DNA of 64,000 nt, taken from contig SUZL01000002.1 of the NCBI GenBank assembly GCA_015059925.1, positions 62,001-126,000 of the forward strand, in the 5' to 3' direction. Each line of letters begins with the position of its first letter. Position 1 is the stretch's first letter. Below are positions 16,041 through 26,422 of the stretch, in pieces. Below the pieces are notes generated by a model that saw nothing but the letters and a program-made list of their open reading frames with translations, had not been told where the DNA came from and searched no databases. Both the position numbers and the translations under genes were made by a program. The stretch is from Rikenellaceae bacterium. GTDB taxonomy: Bacteria; Bacteroidota; Bacteroidia; Bacteroidales; Rikenellaceae.

Positions 16041-19000
16041 ATGAAGAATTACCGCATCTATGTAGAGAAATACCCTCGATTTCAGGTCGAGGCCGAGACT
16101 CTACGCAAGGAGCTGAACAACAACTTAGGTCTCAATCTGGCCTCGTTGCGTCTGCTCAATGTCTATGACCTGTTCGGCTTCTCGGAGGAGCTTTTGGAGA
16201 AGAGCCGCTATGCCGTATTCGGTGAGATCGTTACCGACTGCGTGAGCGACGAGTGCCCGCTCGAGGGCAAGAAGTATTTGGCTGTCGAGTACCTGCCCGG
16301 TCAGTTCGACCAGCGCGCCTCGTCGGCTGTCGATTGTGTTCGACTGATTGAGCCTACGGCCAACGTACACATCAAGTCATCAAAACTGATCATCTACGAC
16401 GACGCTATCACCGAGGAGGAGATGGCTCGCGTGGAGCACTACTATATCAACGCCGTCGAGTCGCGTCGTAAGGATTTGAGCGTACTGAGCGATATGGAGG
16501 ATGCCGAGGTTAAACCCGTACCCATCCTGCACGGCCTGACGGCTCTGAAGGACGAGGAGCTGGCCGACTTCTGCAAGCAGTACGGCTTGGCAATGAACGC
16601 CGACGATCTGCGCGAGGTGGTGAAATACTACACCGAGGAGGGCCGCGATCCTTCGGAGACGGAGCTTCGCATCCTCGACACCTATTGGAGCGACCACTGC
16701 CGCCACACCACCTTCACCACCGAGATCGAGCAGATAACCATCGACGAGTCGTTCCTCAAGGAGGAGCTGGGCGAGGCCGTTGCTACACTGCATAAGATCC
16801 GCGAGGAGCTGGGCCGCAAGGAGAAGAGCCTCTGCCTTATGGAGCTTGCAACAATCGGCGCACGCTATCTGAAGAAGACGGGCGTGCTGGATAATATGGA
16901 GCAGTCGGAGGAGAACAACGCCTGCTCGATCTACGTCAATGTCGATGTGGATGGCGTGGAGGAGAAGTGGCTCCTGCAGTTCAAGAACGAGACACACAAC
17001 CACCCCACAGAGATCGAGCCCTTCGGTGGTGCATCGACCTGTCTGGGTGGCGCTATCCGCGACCCGCTGTCGGGCCGTAGCTACGTTTATCAGGCTATGC
17101 GCGTAACGGGTGCGGGCGATATCTACAAGCCCGTTGCCGAGACTATGCCGGGCAAGCTGCCCCAGCGCATCATCTCCACGAAGGCTGCTGCGGGTTATTC
17201 GAGCTATGGTAACCAGATCGGTCTGGCCACTACGCACGTTCGCGAGATCTACCACCCCGACTACGTTGCCAAGCGTCTGGAGGTAGGTGCCGTTGTAGGT
17301 GCTGTGAAGGCCGAGAATGTACGCCGCGAGTCTCCCGCTGCGGGCGACGTTATCCTGATGCTGGGTGGCCGTACGGGCCGCGACGGTATCGGCGGTGCTA
17401 CGGGTTCATCGAAGGAGCACAATGTGAAATCGATCGAGGAGTGCTCATCGGAGGTGCAGAAGGGTAATGCTCCCGAGGAGCGCAAGCTGGAGCGTCTGTT
17501 CCGCCGCGCCGAGGTTACGAAGCTCATTAAGAAGTCAAACGACTTTGGTGCTGGTGGCGTGTCGGTTGCTATTGGCGAGTTGGCCGCAGGCTTGGATATC
17601 TATCTGGATCGCGTCAAGACCAAGTATAGCGGACTGAACTCTACGGAGCTTGCAATCAGCGAGTCGCAGGAGCGTATGGCCGTTGTAATCGAGGCTAAGG
17701 ATAAAGAGCAGTTCATCGAGTACTGCCACTCGGAGAGTATCGAGGTAACGCACGTTGCCGACGTTACCGACACCAACCGCCTGAAGATGTTCTACGGCGG
17801 CGAGATGATCGTAAACCTCAAGCGCGAGTTCATCGACTCGGCCGGTGCTAAGCACTACACTAAGATCCGCGTCGAGGCTGTCGAGGATAAGAACCCCTTC
17901 TCACGCGAGGTTGCAGGAGCAACCCTGAAGGAGAAGGTTGAGAATAACTTGCAGGACGACAATGTTGTATCGCAGCGCGGTATGATCGAGATGTTCGACT
18001 CGACGATCGGTGCTTCGACCGTGCTTATGCCCTTCGGTGGTCGCACGCAGAATACCGAGACGCAGGTGTCTGTCCAGAAGCTGCCCGTAGGCACTGGCCA
18101 CACCAATACGGCCAGCATTATGGCCTTCGGTTATAACCCCTTCATCACATCGTGGAGCCCCTATCACGGTGCTGCTTACGCCGTAGTGGAGTCGGCCGCG
18201 AAGGTTGTTGCCGCAGGTGCGCGCTACGACAAGATGCGCTACTCGTATCAGGAGTACTTCGAGCGTATGAACAGCGAGACCTCGTGGGGTAAGCCCCTGA
18301 CGGCTCTGCTCGGTGCGCTGAAGATGCAGTTGGCTCTGGGCCTGCCCTCAATCGGTGGTAAGGATTCGATGAGCGGTACGTTCCAAGACATCAACGTACC
18401 TCCTATGCTGATGGCATTTGGTATCACGACCGTCGATGCACGCACCGTCATCAGTCCCGAGCTTAAGGCTGCCGGCCACAAGCTCTACCTTGTCAAGCAC
18501 ACCCCGCTGAAGAACTATATGCCCGACACGGATCAGCTGAAGGCTAACTTCGACTTCGTTTCGTCGGCTATTGAGCAGGGTAAGATTGTATCGGCCTACG
18601 CCGTAGGTTTCGGTGGCGTTGTGGAGGCCGTTGCAAAGATGTCGTTCGGTAACAAGGTAGGTGCCGAGGTTACGATGGACGAGCAGGCGTTGTTCGACTA
18701 CGCTTACGGATCGTTCGTTGTCGAGGCTACGGAGGAGTTGCAGTTTGCAGCCACCCAGCTTATTGGCCAGACCGTCGAGGAGGCATCGGTAAGCTTCAAC
18801 GGCGAGAAGTTCTGCATCGACCACTTGCAGAAGGTTAATTCGCAGAAGTTCTGCCAGATATATCCCGATCGCGGTATCGAGGGCGGTGCCACCCGCAAGA
18901 GCGAACCCGCGAAGCGCACGATCAAGTACGAGGGCGAGGCCGTTGAGCAGCCCATCGTCTATCTGCCCGCATTTGTCGGCACCAACTGCGACTACGACAC

Positions 19001-19748
19001 GGCTAAGGCCTTCGAGCGCGCAGGTGCAAAGACCACGACAAGCGTATTCTGCGACCTCACGCCCGAGGACATCACAGCTTCGATCGAGAAGATGAAGCAG
19101 ATGATCGACGGCTGCCACATCCTCGCGCTGAGCGGCGGATTCTCGGCTGGTGATGAGCCCGATGGATCGGGCAAGTTCATCGTCAATGTGCTGAACAACA
19201 AGGTTATCACCGACGCTATCCACGCTCTACTCGATCGCGGTGGTCTGATTTTGGGTATCTGCAACGGATTCCAGGCATTGGTTAAGTCGGGCTTGTTGCC
19301 CTACGGCCGTCTTGGTCAGGTTGTCAAAGAGTCGCCCACGCTGTTCCGCAACGACATCAACCGCCACATCTCACAGATCGTATCGACACGCGTCGGCACG
19401 ACCAATTCACCTTGGCTCTCGTCGTTCGAGCTGGGTGAGTTGCACTCAATCGCTGTGAGCCACGGTGAGGGTAAGTTTGTCGTAAGCGACCAGATGGCCG
19501 AGCAGCTCTTCGCCGCAGGTCAGGTTGCCTTCCAGTATGTTGATCCCGCAGGCGAGGCTACGCTTTGCGCACCCTACAACCCCAACGGTTCGAGCTACGG
19601 CATCGAGGGTATCATCAGCGCAAACGGTCAGATTCTGGGTAAGATGGGACACACGGAGCGTTACGACGAGGATCTGTTCAAGAACATCCACGGCAACAAG
19701 CAGCAGAGCATCTTTGCCAACGCTGTAAACTATTTCCGCAAACAATAA
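16041..19748 (+). CDS. purL: phosphoribosylformylglycinamidine synthase, large single-chain form
   Basis: PurL converts FGAR to FGAM using glutamine and ATP. The 1235-residue chain is the long type with three parts: an N-terminal PurS-like domain (about 1-150), the duplicated ATP-binding synthase core (TYWSDHCRHTTF, FKNETHNHPTEIEPFGGA), and a C-terminal class I glutaminase. The nucleophile is Cys in GICNGFQAL. The second triad site reads GHTER instead of the common HPER, but His and Glu are kept. It lies 47 bases after purE and 20 before purM. Confidence 0.97.
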   Translation: MKNYRIYVEKYPRFQVEAETLRKELNNNLGLNLASLRLLNVYDLFGFSEELLEKSRYAVFGEIVTDCVSDECPLEGKKYLAVEYLPGQFDQRASSAVDCVRLIEPTANVHIKSSKLIIYDDAITEEEMARVEHYYINAVESRRKDLSVLSDMEDAEVKPVPILHGLTALKDEELADFCKQYGLAMNADDLREVVKYYTEEGRDPSETELRILDTYWSDHCRHTTFTTEIEQITIDESFLKEELGEAVATLHKIREELGRKEKSLCLMELATIGARYLKKTGVLDNMEQSEENNACSIYVNVDVDGVEEKWLLQFKNETHNHPTEIEPFGGASTCLGGAIRDPLSGRSYVYQAMRVTGAGDIYKPVAETMPGKLPQRIISTKAAAGYSSYGNQIGLATTHVREIYHPDYVAKRLEVGAVVGAVKAENVRRESPAAGDVILMLGGRTGRDGIGGATGSSKEHNVKSIEECSSEVQKGNAPEERKLERLFRRAEVTKLIKKSNDFGAGGVSVAIGELAAGLDIYLDRVKTKYSGLNSTELAISESQERMAVVIEAKDKEQFIEYCHSESIEVTHVADVTDTNRLKMFYGGEMIVNLKREFIDSAGAKHYTKIRVEAVEDKNPFSREVAGATLKEKVENNLQDDNVVSQRGMIEMFDSTIGASTVLMPFGGRTQNTETQVSVQKLPVGTGHTNTASIMAFGYNPFITSWSPYHGAAYAVVESAAKVVAAGARYDKMRYSYQEYFERMNSETSWGKPLTALLGALKMQLALGLPSIGGKDSMSGTFQDINVPPMLMAFGITTVDARTVISPELKAAGHKLYLVKHTPLKNYMPDTDQLKANFDFVSSAIEQGKIVSAYAVGFGGVVEAVAKMSFGNKVGAEVTMDEQALFDYAYGSFVVEATEELQFAATQLIGQTVEEASVSFNGEKFCIDHLQKVNSQKFCQIYPDRGIEGGATRKSEPAKRTIKYEGEAVEQPIVYLPAFVGTNCDYDTAKAFERAGAKTTTSVFCDLTPEDITASIEKMKQMIDGCHILALSGGFSAGDEPDGSGKFIVNVLNNKVITDAIHALLDRGGLILGICNGFQALVKSGLLPYGRLGQVVKESPTLFRNDINRHISQIVSTRVGTTNSPWLSSFELGELHSIAVSHGEGKFVVSDQMAEQLFAAGQVAFQYVDPAGEATLCAPYNPNGSSYGIEGIISANGQILGKMGHTERYDEDLFKNIHGNKQQSIFANAVNYFRKQ

Positions 19749-19768
19749 ATAAAAGTATATAAATAAGT

Positions 19769-20794
19769 ATGGCTAAAAGTTATGAAAATGCCGGTGTAAA
19801 CCTCGAAGCCGGATATGAAGTAGTGCGCCGCATCAAGTCGCACGTTAAATCAACCTCACGCCCGGGCGTGATGGGTAACATCGGAGCCTTTGGCGGTATG
19901 TTCGATCTGGCCTCACTCGGCTACAAGGAGCCTATTCTGGTGAGCGGTACCGACGGCGTGGGCACCAAGCTCAAGCTGGCTTTCGAGATGGACAAGCACG
20001 ACACGATCGGTATCGATGCCGTAGCGATGTGCGTGAACGACGTTCTGGCACAGGGTGCCGAGCCTCTGTTCTTCCTCGACTACGTTGCCGTAGGCCACAA
20101 CGAGCCCGCCAAGATTGAGGCTATCGTCGCATCGGTTGCCGAGGGTTGCCGTCAGGCAGGTTGCGCCCTGATCGGTGGCGAGACTGCCGAGATGCCGGGT
20201 ATGTACGGCGGTGGCGAGTACGACATTGCGGGCTTCACCTGCGGTGTTGTTGAGCGTGCGAAGCTCATCGACGGCACGAAGGTTAAGGTCGGCGATGTAC
20301 TCGTAGGTATCGCTTCGAGCGGTGTTCACTCAAACGGTTTCTCACTCGTTCGTAAGATCGTATCGGACAACGCATTCAACCTGCACGAGCCTCACGCCGA
20401 CTTGGGCGAGAAGCCTCTGGGCGAGGTGCTTCTGACTCCTACACGCATCTACGTTAAGCAGGTGCTGGAGGTTATCCGCGAGTGCGACGTTCACGGCATC
20501 AGCCACATCACGGGTGGCGGTTTCGACGAGAACATCCCCCGCATCCTCTCTGAGGGTCAGGGTGTAGAGGTTACCGAGGGTTCGTGGGAGATTCTTCCCG
20601 TGTTCCGTTTCCTCGAGAAGTGGGGTGGTGTCGCACACCGCGAGATGTTCAACATCTTCAATATGGGTATCGGTATGGTCATCGCACTCGATCCGGCCGA
20701 GGCCGACAAGGCTATCGAGATCCTCTCGGCAGCTGGCGAGAAAGCATCTGTTATCGGTCGCATCGTCGAGGGCGAGGGCGTAACTATCAAATAA
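19769..20794 (+). CDS. purM: phosphoribosylaminoimidazole synthetase
   Basis: PurM closes the imidazole ring, making AIR from FGAM with ATP. The 341-residue length is normal. Family motifs are visible: [56 protein letters not shown] and FNMGIGMV. The protein shares the ATP-binding fold with PurL and acts on PurL's product. The gene is tightly packed between purL and purN. Confidence 0.97.
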   Translation: MAKSYENAGVNLEAGYEVVRRIKSHVKSTSRPGVMGNIGAFGGMFDLASLGYKEPILVSGTDGVGTKLKLAFEMDKHDTIGIDAVAMCVNDVLAQGAEPLFFLDYVAVGHNEPAKIEAIVASVAEGCRQAGCALIGGETAEMPGMYGGGEYDIAGFTCGVVERAKLIDGTKVKVGDVLVGIASSGVHSNGFSLVRKIVSDNAFNLHEPHADLGEKPLGEVLLTPTRIYVKQVLEVIRECDVHGISHITGGGFDENIPRILSEGQGVEVTEGSWEILPVFRFLEKWGGVAHREMFNIFNMGIGMVIALDPAEADKAIEILSAAGEKASVIGRIVEGEGVTIK

Positions 20795-20797
20795 GCA

Positions 20798-21367
20798 GTG
20801 GCAGCACGTCATAAGATAGCTATCTTTGCGAGCGGTTACGGCTCCAACTTCGAGGCCATAGCCAAAGCTGCCTCGGCGGGTGAGATTCCTGCCGAGGTCG
20901 CTCTGCTTGTGTGCGACAAGCCTGCGGCGCGTGCCGTAGAGGTTGCACAGCGTATGGGCGTCGAGAGCTTTGTATTCTCGGCTAAGGATTTCTTGTCGAA
21001 AGAGGAGTATGAGACGCAGATTGTCGAGCGGTGCCGTCAAGCCGAGGTGGAGCTGATCTGCCTCGCAGGATATATGCGTATCGTTGGGCCAACGCTGCTT
21101 GAGGCTTACGCAGGCCACATCATCAATCTGCACCCGTCGCTGCTGCCCGCCTTCAAGGGCGCTCACGCCATCGAGCAGGCGGTGGAGTATGGCGTAAAGG
21201 TCTTCGGTGCGACGATTCACTATGTGGACGAGTCGCTCGATGGCGGCCGCATCATTGCACAGCGAGCCATCGACTACGATGGCAACGATGTGGAGGAGAT
21301 TACACAACTGATCCACTCGATTGAACACAAATTGTATATAGAAACAATAAATAAAATATTAAAATAG
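20798..21367 (+). CDS. purN: folate-dependent GAR transformylase
   Basis: PurN transfers a formyl group from 10-formyl-tetrahydrofolate to GAR. The start is a GTG at 20798, three bases after the purM stop, giving MAARHKIAIFASGYGSNFEAI, which fits the family's N-terminus. Catalytic residues are visible: Asn and His in IINLHPSLLPAFKG and Asp in DESLDGGRII. Length 189 is normal. folD, which makes the cofactor, closes the operon. A second, formate-dependent enzyme (purT) is encoded at 26.4 kb. Confidence 0.95.
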   Translation: MAARHKIAIFASGYGSNFEAIAKAASAGEIPAEVALLVCDKPAARAVEVAQRMGVESFVFSAKDFLSKEEYETQIVERCRQAEVELICLAGYMRIVGPTLLEAYAGHIINLHPSLLPAFKGAHAIEQAVEYGVKVFGATIHYVDESLDGGRIIAQRAIDYDGNDVEEITQLIHSIEHKLYIETINKILK

Positions 21368-21373
21368 TTAAGA

Positions 21374-22903
21374 ATGAGAGCATTAGTTAGCGTCAGCGAC
21401 AAGACGGGCGTTGTGGAGTTTGCACAGCAGCTTCGTTCATTGGGCTGGGAGATTATCGCCACGGGCGGTACTATGAAGCTTCTGCGCGATAGCGGCGTAG
21501 AGGTAATCAACATCAGCGACGTTACGGGTTTCCCCGAGATTTGCGACGGTCGCGTTAAGACTCTGCACCCCAAGGTGCACGGCGGTTTGTTGGCACGTCG
21601 TGATGACGAGAGCCACCTCAAGGCTCTGAAGGACAACCAGATCGAGTTCATCGATATGGTTTGCGTCAATCTCTACCCCTTCCGCCAGACCATCGCTAAG
21701 CCCGACGTGAAGATGGAGGATGCCATCGAGAATATCGACATCGGCGGTCCCTCGATGTTGCGCTCGGCAGCGAAGAACTACAAGGATGTAACTGTTGTTT
21801 GCGATCCGTCGGACTACGCACAGATCATCGACGAGATCAAGGCTCAGGGCAACACCACCGTTGAAACTCGCTTGCAGCTCTCGGCAAAGGCTTACACCCA
21901 CACGGCCGAGTACGACTCTATGATTGCTACCTATATGCGTAAGGCTGCTGGTCTTAACGAGAAGCTCTTCCTCGAGTTTGACCTTGTGCAGGGCTTGCGC
22001 TACGGCGAGAATCCCCACCAGCAGGCTAAGTTCTACGGCGCAGCAGAGGCTGGCTCGTACTCTCTTGCCAACGCTAAGCAGCTGAACGGCAAGGAGCTCT
22101 CATACAACAACATTCAGGATGCCAACGCAGCTCTCTCGATCGTACGTGAGTTCGACGAGCCTTTCTGCGTAGGTCTGAAGCATATGAATCCCTGCGGTGC
22201 AGCCATCGGCAAGAACGTTGTTGATGCTTGGACGAAGGCTTACGAGGCCGACAAGGTGAGCATCTTCGGCGGTATCGTAGCCGTAAACCGCGAGGTTACA
22301 CGCGAGGCAGCCGAGCTGATGAAGCCCATCTTCTTGGAGATCATTATGGCTCCTTCGTTCTCGGAGGGCGCTTTGGAGGTTCTCTCGACGAAGAAGAACC
22401 TGCGTCTGTTGCAGGTAGATATGACCAAGGACGAGAGCGTTGTAAATCAGTACGTCAGCGTCAATGGCGGCCTTTTGGTTCAGGACTTGGACAAGACTAC
22501 GGCTACCGTTACGGCCGATATGTGCGTAACCGACGCAAAGCCCACCGAGGAGCAGGTTACCGATCTTAACTTCGGCTGGCGAATCGTTAAGCACGTTAAG
22601 TCAAACGCTATCGTAGTTGTGAAGGATGGCCACACGGTAGGTGTTGGCGCAGGCCAGATGAACCGCGTAGGCTCGGCCGAGATCGCTCTGAAACAGGCTC
22701 AGGCAGCAGGCTTCACCGAGGGCTTGGTTTTGGCTTCGGATGGTTTCTTCCCCTTCGACGATACGGTAACTCTGGCTTCGCAGTACGGTGTTACAGCTAT
22801 CGTTCAGCCGGGCGGCAGCGTGCGCGACGAGGATTCGGTAAAGAAGGCCAACGAGTGCGGCATCACGATGCTCTGCACGGGTATGCGTCACTTTAAGCAC
22901 TAA
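21374..22903 (+). CDS. purH: bifunctional AICAR transformylase / IMP cyclohydrolase
   Basis: PurH performs the last two steps to IMP. The N-terminal IMP cyclohydrolase domain (1-200) has [18 protein letters not shown], and the C-terminal AICAR transformylase domain has [10 protein letters not shown], the catalytic Lys-His in [12 protein letters not shown], and DGFFPFDD. The length of 509 is standard. The start lies six bases after purN and purD follows by five. It uses the 10-formyl-THF made by FolD. Confidence 0.97.
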   Translation: MRALVSVSDKTGVVEFAQQLRSLGWEIIATGGTMKLLRDSGVEVINISDVTGFPEICDGRVKTLHPKVHGGLLARRDDESHLKALKDNQIEFIDMVCVNLYPFRQTIAKPDVKMEDAIENIDIGGPSMLRSAAKNYKDVTVVCDPSDYAQIIDEIKAQGNTTVETRLQLSAKAYTHTAEYDSMIATYMRKAAGLNEKLFLEFDLVQGLRYGENPHQQAKFYGAAEAGSYSLANAKQLNGKELSYNNIQDANAALSIVREFDEPFCVGLKHMNPCGAAIGKNVVDAWTKAYEADKVSIFGGIVAVNREVTREAAELMKPIFLEIIMAPSFSEGALEVLSTKKNLRLLQVDMTKDESVVNQYVSVNGGLLVQDLDKTTATVTADMCVTDAKPTEEQVTDLNFGWRIVKHVKSNAIVVVKDGHTVGVGAGQMNRVGSAEIALKQAQAAGFTEGLVLASDGFFPFDDTVTLASQYGVTAIVQPGGSVRDEDSVKKANECGITMLCTGMRHFKH

Positions 22904-22908
22904 TCGAT

Positions 22909-24156
22909 ATGAAGGTATTAGTAGTTGGATCGGGCGGCCGTTGCCACGCTATCGTGGAGCGCCTGAGCAAGTCGCCCCAAGTTGATAAGATTTTTTGCGC
23001 TCCGGGCAATGCGGGTATCGCCGCATTAGCCGAGTGCGTTGCAATAAAGGAGACTGCTGTTGAGCAGCTGAAGGATTTTGCTATCCAGAACGAGATTGCT
23101 CTGACGGTCGTAGGCCCCGAGGTTGCTCTTGAGGCCGGCATTGCCGATCTGTTCAAGCAGAACGGCCTGCGCATCTTCGGCCCTACGAAGTCTGCTGCAC
23201 GCATCGAGACGAGCAAGCAGTTCGCCAAAGACTTGATGCAGAAGTATGCCGTTCCTACCGCTGCATACGCTACGTTCGAGGACTTCGATGCCGCGATGGA
23301 GTATGTTAAGGCAGGAACGCTACCTACGGTTTTGAAGTACGACGGTCTGGCCGCAGGCAAGGGCGTTGTGATCGCTGAGACAATGGAGGAGGCAGAGGCT
23401 GCGCTGCGCGATATGCTGCTCGACGAGAAATTCGGTCAGGGCAAGGTGGTTATCGAGGAGTACCTCGAGGGCCCCGAGTTCTCGCTTCTGTGCTTCGTAA
23501 ATGGCAAGGAGGTGTATCCTATGCCCGTTGCGCAGGATCACAAGCGCGCCTTCGATGGCGACAAGGGCCCCAATACGGGCGGTATGGGTGCATACACCGA
23601 GCTGCCGTTCATCACCGACGAAGATATCGCCTATGCAATGGATAAGATTATGCGCCCCACAGCAGCCGCTATGGTCGATGAGGGTTGCTCGTTCTGTGGC
23701 GTATTGTACGGCGGATTGATGAAGACCAAGTCAGGCATCAAGGTCATCGAGTTCAACGCTCGTTTTGGCGATCCCGAGACGGAGGTTATCCTGCCCCGTA
23801 TGATGAGCGACATCTGTCAGGTATTCTGCGACGTTGCCGACGGCAAAGAGCCCACCATCGAGTGGAACGACAAGGCCACGCTCGGTATCGTACTCGCATC
23901 GAAGGGTTACCCCGGCTCATACGAGAAGGGCTACGCAATTGAGGGCACTGACGAGGTTGATGGCTCGATCTACCATATGGGCACCGCGCTGAAGGATGGC
24001 AAGTACATCACTTCGGGCGGTCGCGTGATGATTGTTGTTTGCGAGGCTCCGACGCTGCGCGAGGCACAGCAGAAGGCCGCCGCAGAGGTTGCCAAGATCA
24101 AGTGCGACAACCTGTTCCACCGCTCCGATATTGGCGACAAGGCGTTTAAGTATTAA
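22909..24156 (+). CDS. purD: phosphoribosylamine-glycine ligase
   Basis: PurD joins phosphoribosylamine and glycine to form GAR, the substrate of PurN and PurT. It is an ATP-grasp enzyme of 415 residues with N-terminal [19 protein letters not shown], central [14 protein letters not shown] and [14 protein letters not shown], and [17 protein letters not shown] near the C-terminus. The usual GREHA in the first loop reads GRCHA, a small departure. It is a member of the pur operon, with folD 11 bases downstream. Confidence 0.96.
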   Translation: MKVLVVGSGGRCHAIVERLSKSPQVDKIFCAPGNAGIAALAECVAIKETAVEQLKDFAIQNEIALTVVGPEVALEAGIADLFKQNGLRIFGPTKSAARIETSKQFAKDLMQKYAVPTAAYATFEDFDAAMEYVKAGTLPTVLKYDGLAAGKGVVIAETMEEAEAALRDMLLDEKFGQGKVVIEEYLEGPEFSLLCFVNGKEVYPMPVAQDHKRAFDGDKGPNTGGMGAYTELPFITDEDIAYAMDKIMRPTAAAMVDEGCSFCGVLYGGLMKTKSGIKVIEFNARFGDPETEVILPRMMSDICQVFCDVADGKEPTIEWNDKATLGIVLASKGYPGSYEKGYAIEGTDEVDGSIYHMGTALKDGKYITSGGRVMIVVCEAPTLREAQQKAAAEVAKIKCDNLFHRSDIGDKAFKY

Positions 24157-24167
24157 AATCAAGAGTT

Positions 24168-25025
24168 ATGAGTTATATTATTAATGGTAAAGAGTTAGCG
24201 CTCTCGCTCAAGCAGGAGATGGCCGCCGACGTTGCCACCTTCACCGAGAAGTATGGCCGCGTGCCTCACTTGGTCGTGATCCTCGTAGGCGAGGATCCGG
24301 GTAGCGTTTCATACGTTACAGGCAAGGCAAAGGCCTCTGCCGAGGTGGGTATCAAGAACACCACAATCCGCCGCGAGGCAACAATCACAGAGGAGGAGCT
24401 GCTCGGAATCATCGAAGAGCTGAACGCTGACGACGAGGTAGATGGCATTCTGGTACAGCTGCCCCTGCCAAAGCACATTGATTCTGATAAGGTTATCGCT
24501 GCTATCCGCGCCGAGAAGGATGTCGATGGCTTCCACCCGATGAATGTTGCGAACCTCTGGCTCAAGCAGCCCTGCACGCTGCCTTGCACACCGAAGGGTA
24601 TCATCAAGCTGCTCAAGCGTGCCAACGTTGAGATCGCAGGCAAGGAGGTTGTGGTCATTGGCCGCAGCAATATCGTTGGTCTGCCCGTATCGAAGCTGCT
24701 CCTTAACGAGAACGCAACCGTTACGATCGCCCACAGCCGCACGAAGGATCTGAAGGAGGTTACACGTCGTGCCGACATTCTGGTTGTGGCCATCGGTCGT
24801 CCGAAGTTCGTAACGGCCGATATGGTTAAGCCCGGTGCCGTGGTTATCGACGTGGGTGTAAACCGCGATCCCGAGACCAAGAAGCTCTGCGGCGATGTTG
24901 ATTTCGCTGCTATCGAGCCCATCGCATCGGCCATCACGCCCGTACCGGGTGGCGTAGGCCCGATGACGATCACCTGCCTTATGGAGAACACGATCGAGTG
25001 TTTCCTTAAGAAGATGCAAAAGTAG
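24168..25025 (+). CDS. folD: methylenetetrahydrofolate dehydrogenase / cyclohydrolase
   Basis: FolD interconverts 5,10-methylene-THF, methenyl-THF and 10-formyl-THF, supplying the formyl donor for PurN and PurH. Motifs are standard: [17 protein letters not shown] (with the catalytic Lys), [33 protein letters not shown] for NADP binding and [18 protein letters not shown]. The 285-residue length is normal. Its place at the end of the purine operon fits its metabolic role, and a strong terminator follows. Confidence 0.97.
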   Translation: MSYIINGKELALSLKQEMAADVATFTEKYGRVPHLVVILVGEDPGSVSYVTGKAKASAEVGIKNTTIRREATITEEELLGIIEELNADDEVDGILVQLPLPKHIDSDKVIAAIRAEKDVDGFHPMNVANLWLKQPCTLPCTPKGIIKLLKRANVEIAGKEVVVIGRSNIVGLPVSKLLLNENATVTIAHSRTKDLKEVTRRADILVVAIGRPKFVTADMVKPGAVVIDVGVNRDPETKKLCGDVDFAAIEPIASAITPVPGGVGPMTITCLMENTIECFLKKMQK

Positions 25026-25051
25026 GGTAGCAAGCTCTATATCATACATTT

Positions 25052-25082
25052 AAGAGCCATCGGCAGAGCGATGGCTCTTTTT
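25052..25082 (+). terminator. terminator of the purine operon
   Basis: An 11-pair stem (AAGAGCCATCG / CGATGGCTCTT) with a 6-base loop and a T run. Confidence 0.95.
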
Positions 25083-25166
25083 GTTTTCGTAAAAATTCCC
25101 ACAAAAAATCACTTCTGTGTAATTTTCCCACCACGATTTGCGACTAATAGAGCAAACAAGATCAAA

Positions 25167-25643
25167 ATGAAAACGCAAACCAAAGAGGAGATATTTACCG
25201 AGGCGGTCATTGCCCACCGCAACATCATCTACAAGGTGTGCTATATGTATGCGCCGCAGGGGATGATAGAGGATTATTATCAGGAGGTGCTGTGCAATCT
25301 CTGGCAGAATTTCGATCAGTTCGACGGCCGCAGCAAACGCTCGACGTGGATCTATCGCGTGGCGCTCTACACCTGCATTTCGTTCATACGGCGCAAGCGG
25401 CCCGCCTCGATTTCGCTCGCGTTCGACCTCTCGTCGGAGGAGGATGCCGAGCTCCGAGAACAGATCGAGGAGCTGCACTCGGTAATCAGCCGTCTGGGCC
25501 ATATCGACCGCGCACTCATTATGCTTTGGCTGGAGGGCTACCCTTACGAGGAGATGGCCGAGGTTACGGGCCTCACGCTATCGAATGTATCGGTGAAACT
25601 TATGCGCGCAAAGAATAAAATCAAAGAGATGTTTAACGCTTAA
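25167..25643 (+). CDS. ECF-type RNA polymerase sigma factor
   Basis: A 158-residue sigma-70-family factor of the extracytoplasmic-function type. The start at 25167 (MKTQTKEEIFTEAVIAH) is preferred over 25071, which lies in the pur terminator. Region 2 is visible (IIYKVCYMYAPQGMIEDYYQEVLCNLWQNF, then STWIYRVALYTCISFIRR), and region 4 forms the C-terminal helix-turn-helix (YPYEEMAEVTGLTLSNVSVKLMRAKNKIKE). The next gene, 13 bases downstream, encodes a membrane protein that is probably its partner. The target promoters cannot be deduced. Confidence 0.9.
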   Translation: MKTQTKEEIFTEAVIAHRNIIYKVCYMYAPQGMIEDYYQEVLCNLWQNFDQFDGRSKRSTWIYRVALYTCISFIRRKRPASISLAFDLSSEEDAELREQIEELHSVISRLGHIDRALIMLWLEGYPYEEMAEVTGLTLSNVSVKLMRAKNKIKEMFNA

Positions 25644-25656
25644 AACTATTACAATT

Positions 25657-26235
25657 ATGAATCTTGATGAGTTGAAACAGTCGTGGGACAAACTCTCCGA
25701 GCGTTTGGAGCGTGAGGAGTTACTTCGCCGCGAGGAGTTGCGGATGATCGTAGAAAGCAAGGTAACGTCGTACAACAACCGCATCAAACTGAACCAATAC
25801 TTGGGATGGCTGGTGTTGGTCTGCGCCGTGGGAATACTCTTTGTGCAGGGTATTCAGGATGATCCGTTCGGGTGGATTGTTATCGGCACGGTTCTGCTGA
25901 TGGATGCGTTCCTTTTTGCACCGATGTATCGCATATTGCAGCGTCTGGCCAAGTTTGAGGATACGATCGTAGAGCAGGAGCAGATGATTATCCGATTTGA
26001 GCAGATGTTCGTTCGCCGAAGTATCGTCGTGGGGTGTTTCTTTGCCTGCGTGTTTGCCTATGTTATAATTGAGGCTATGGCACGCCACGCAGCATTGACA
26101 CCCTCGTGGTGGCTGTGGATGATTCTGACCATCATCGCTTCGGCCATCGCAGGCGGTTGGCGATATATGATTGAGCGCGAACGCATCGTGGAGATCAGAC
26201 AACGTATCACAGCCTTAAAACAATTCGAGGAGTAA
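25657..26235 (+). CDS. four-helix membrane protein, probable partner of the ECF sigma factor
   Basis: A 192-residue protein that I do not assign to a named family. It starts with a charged, probably coiled helix (MNLDELKQSWDKLSERLEREEL), followed by two hydrophobic pairs at about 47-86 and 122-165, which suggests four membrane helices and cytoplasmic termini. The C-terminus is again charged. Small membrane proteins with a long cytoplasmic N-terminal helix often follow ECF sigma genes in Bacteroidetes and may hold the sigma factor, but no zinc-binding anti-sigma motif is present. Co-transcription with the sigma gene is likely. Confidence 0.65.
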   Translation: MNLDELKQSWDKLSERLEREELLRREELRMIVESKVTSYNNRIKLNQYLGWLVLVCAVGILFVQGIQDDPFGWIVIGTVLLMDAFLFAPMYRILQRLAKFEDTIVEQEQMIIRFEQMFVRRSIVVGCFFACVFAYVIIEAMARHAALTPSWWLWMILTIIASAIAGGWRYMIERERIVEIRQRITALKQFEE

Positions 26236-26241
26236 AACAAA

Positions 26242-26271
26242 GAGGGTGTCCGTGTGGACACCCTCCATTTT
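26242..26271 (+). terminator. terminator of the sigma factor operon
   Basis: A ten-pair stem (GAGGGTGTCC / GGACACCCTC) with a GTGT loop, then CATTTTAC. Confidence 0.85.
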
Positions 26272-26422
26272 ACCTCCTGGAGAAATTGTATAACAAGAGC
26301 TATTTTGAGGCAGGTCGCAGACCGAGAAACCGCAGTTTACTTAAGCGTAAATGAGGATTTCGAGGGCAAGCCAGACGCCAAAAGAGCCTTGTTAGACTAT
26401 TTCTTATTGTTTTTATATCACA
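26272..26422. other. unexplained intergenic segment downstream of convergent genes
   Basis: About 150 bases between the sigma-operon terminator and the 3' end of purT. An ORF on the plus strand (26254-26454) crosses it but starts inside the terminator and overlaps purT, so it is not a gene. The sequence does not resemble the flanking genes and has no clear hairpin. It might be a dispersed intergenic repeat; no second copy is in this window. Confidence 0.4.
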
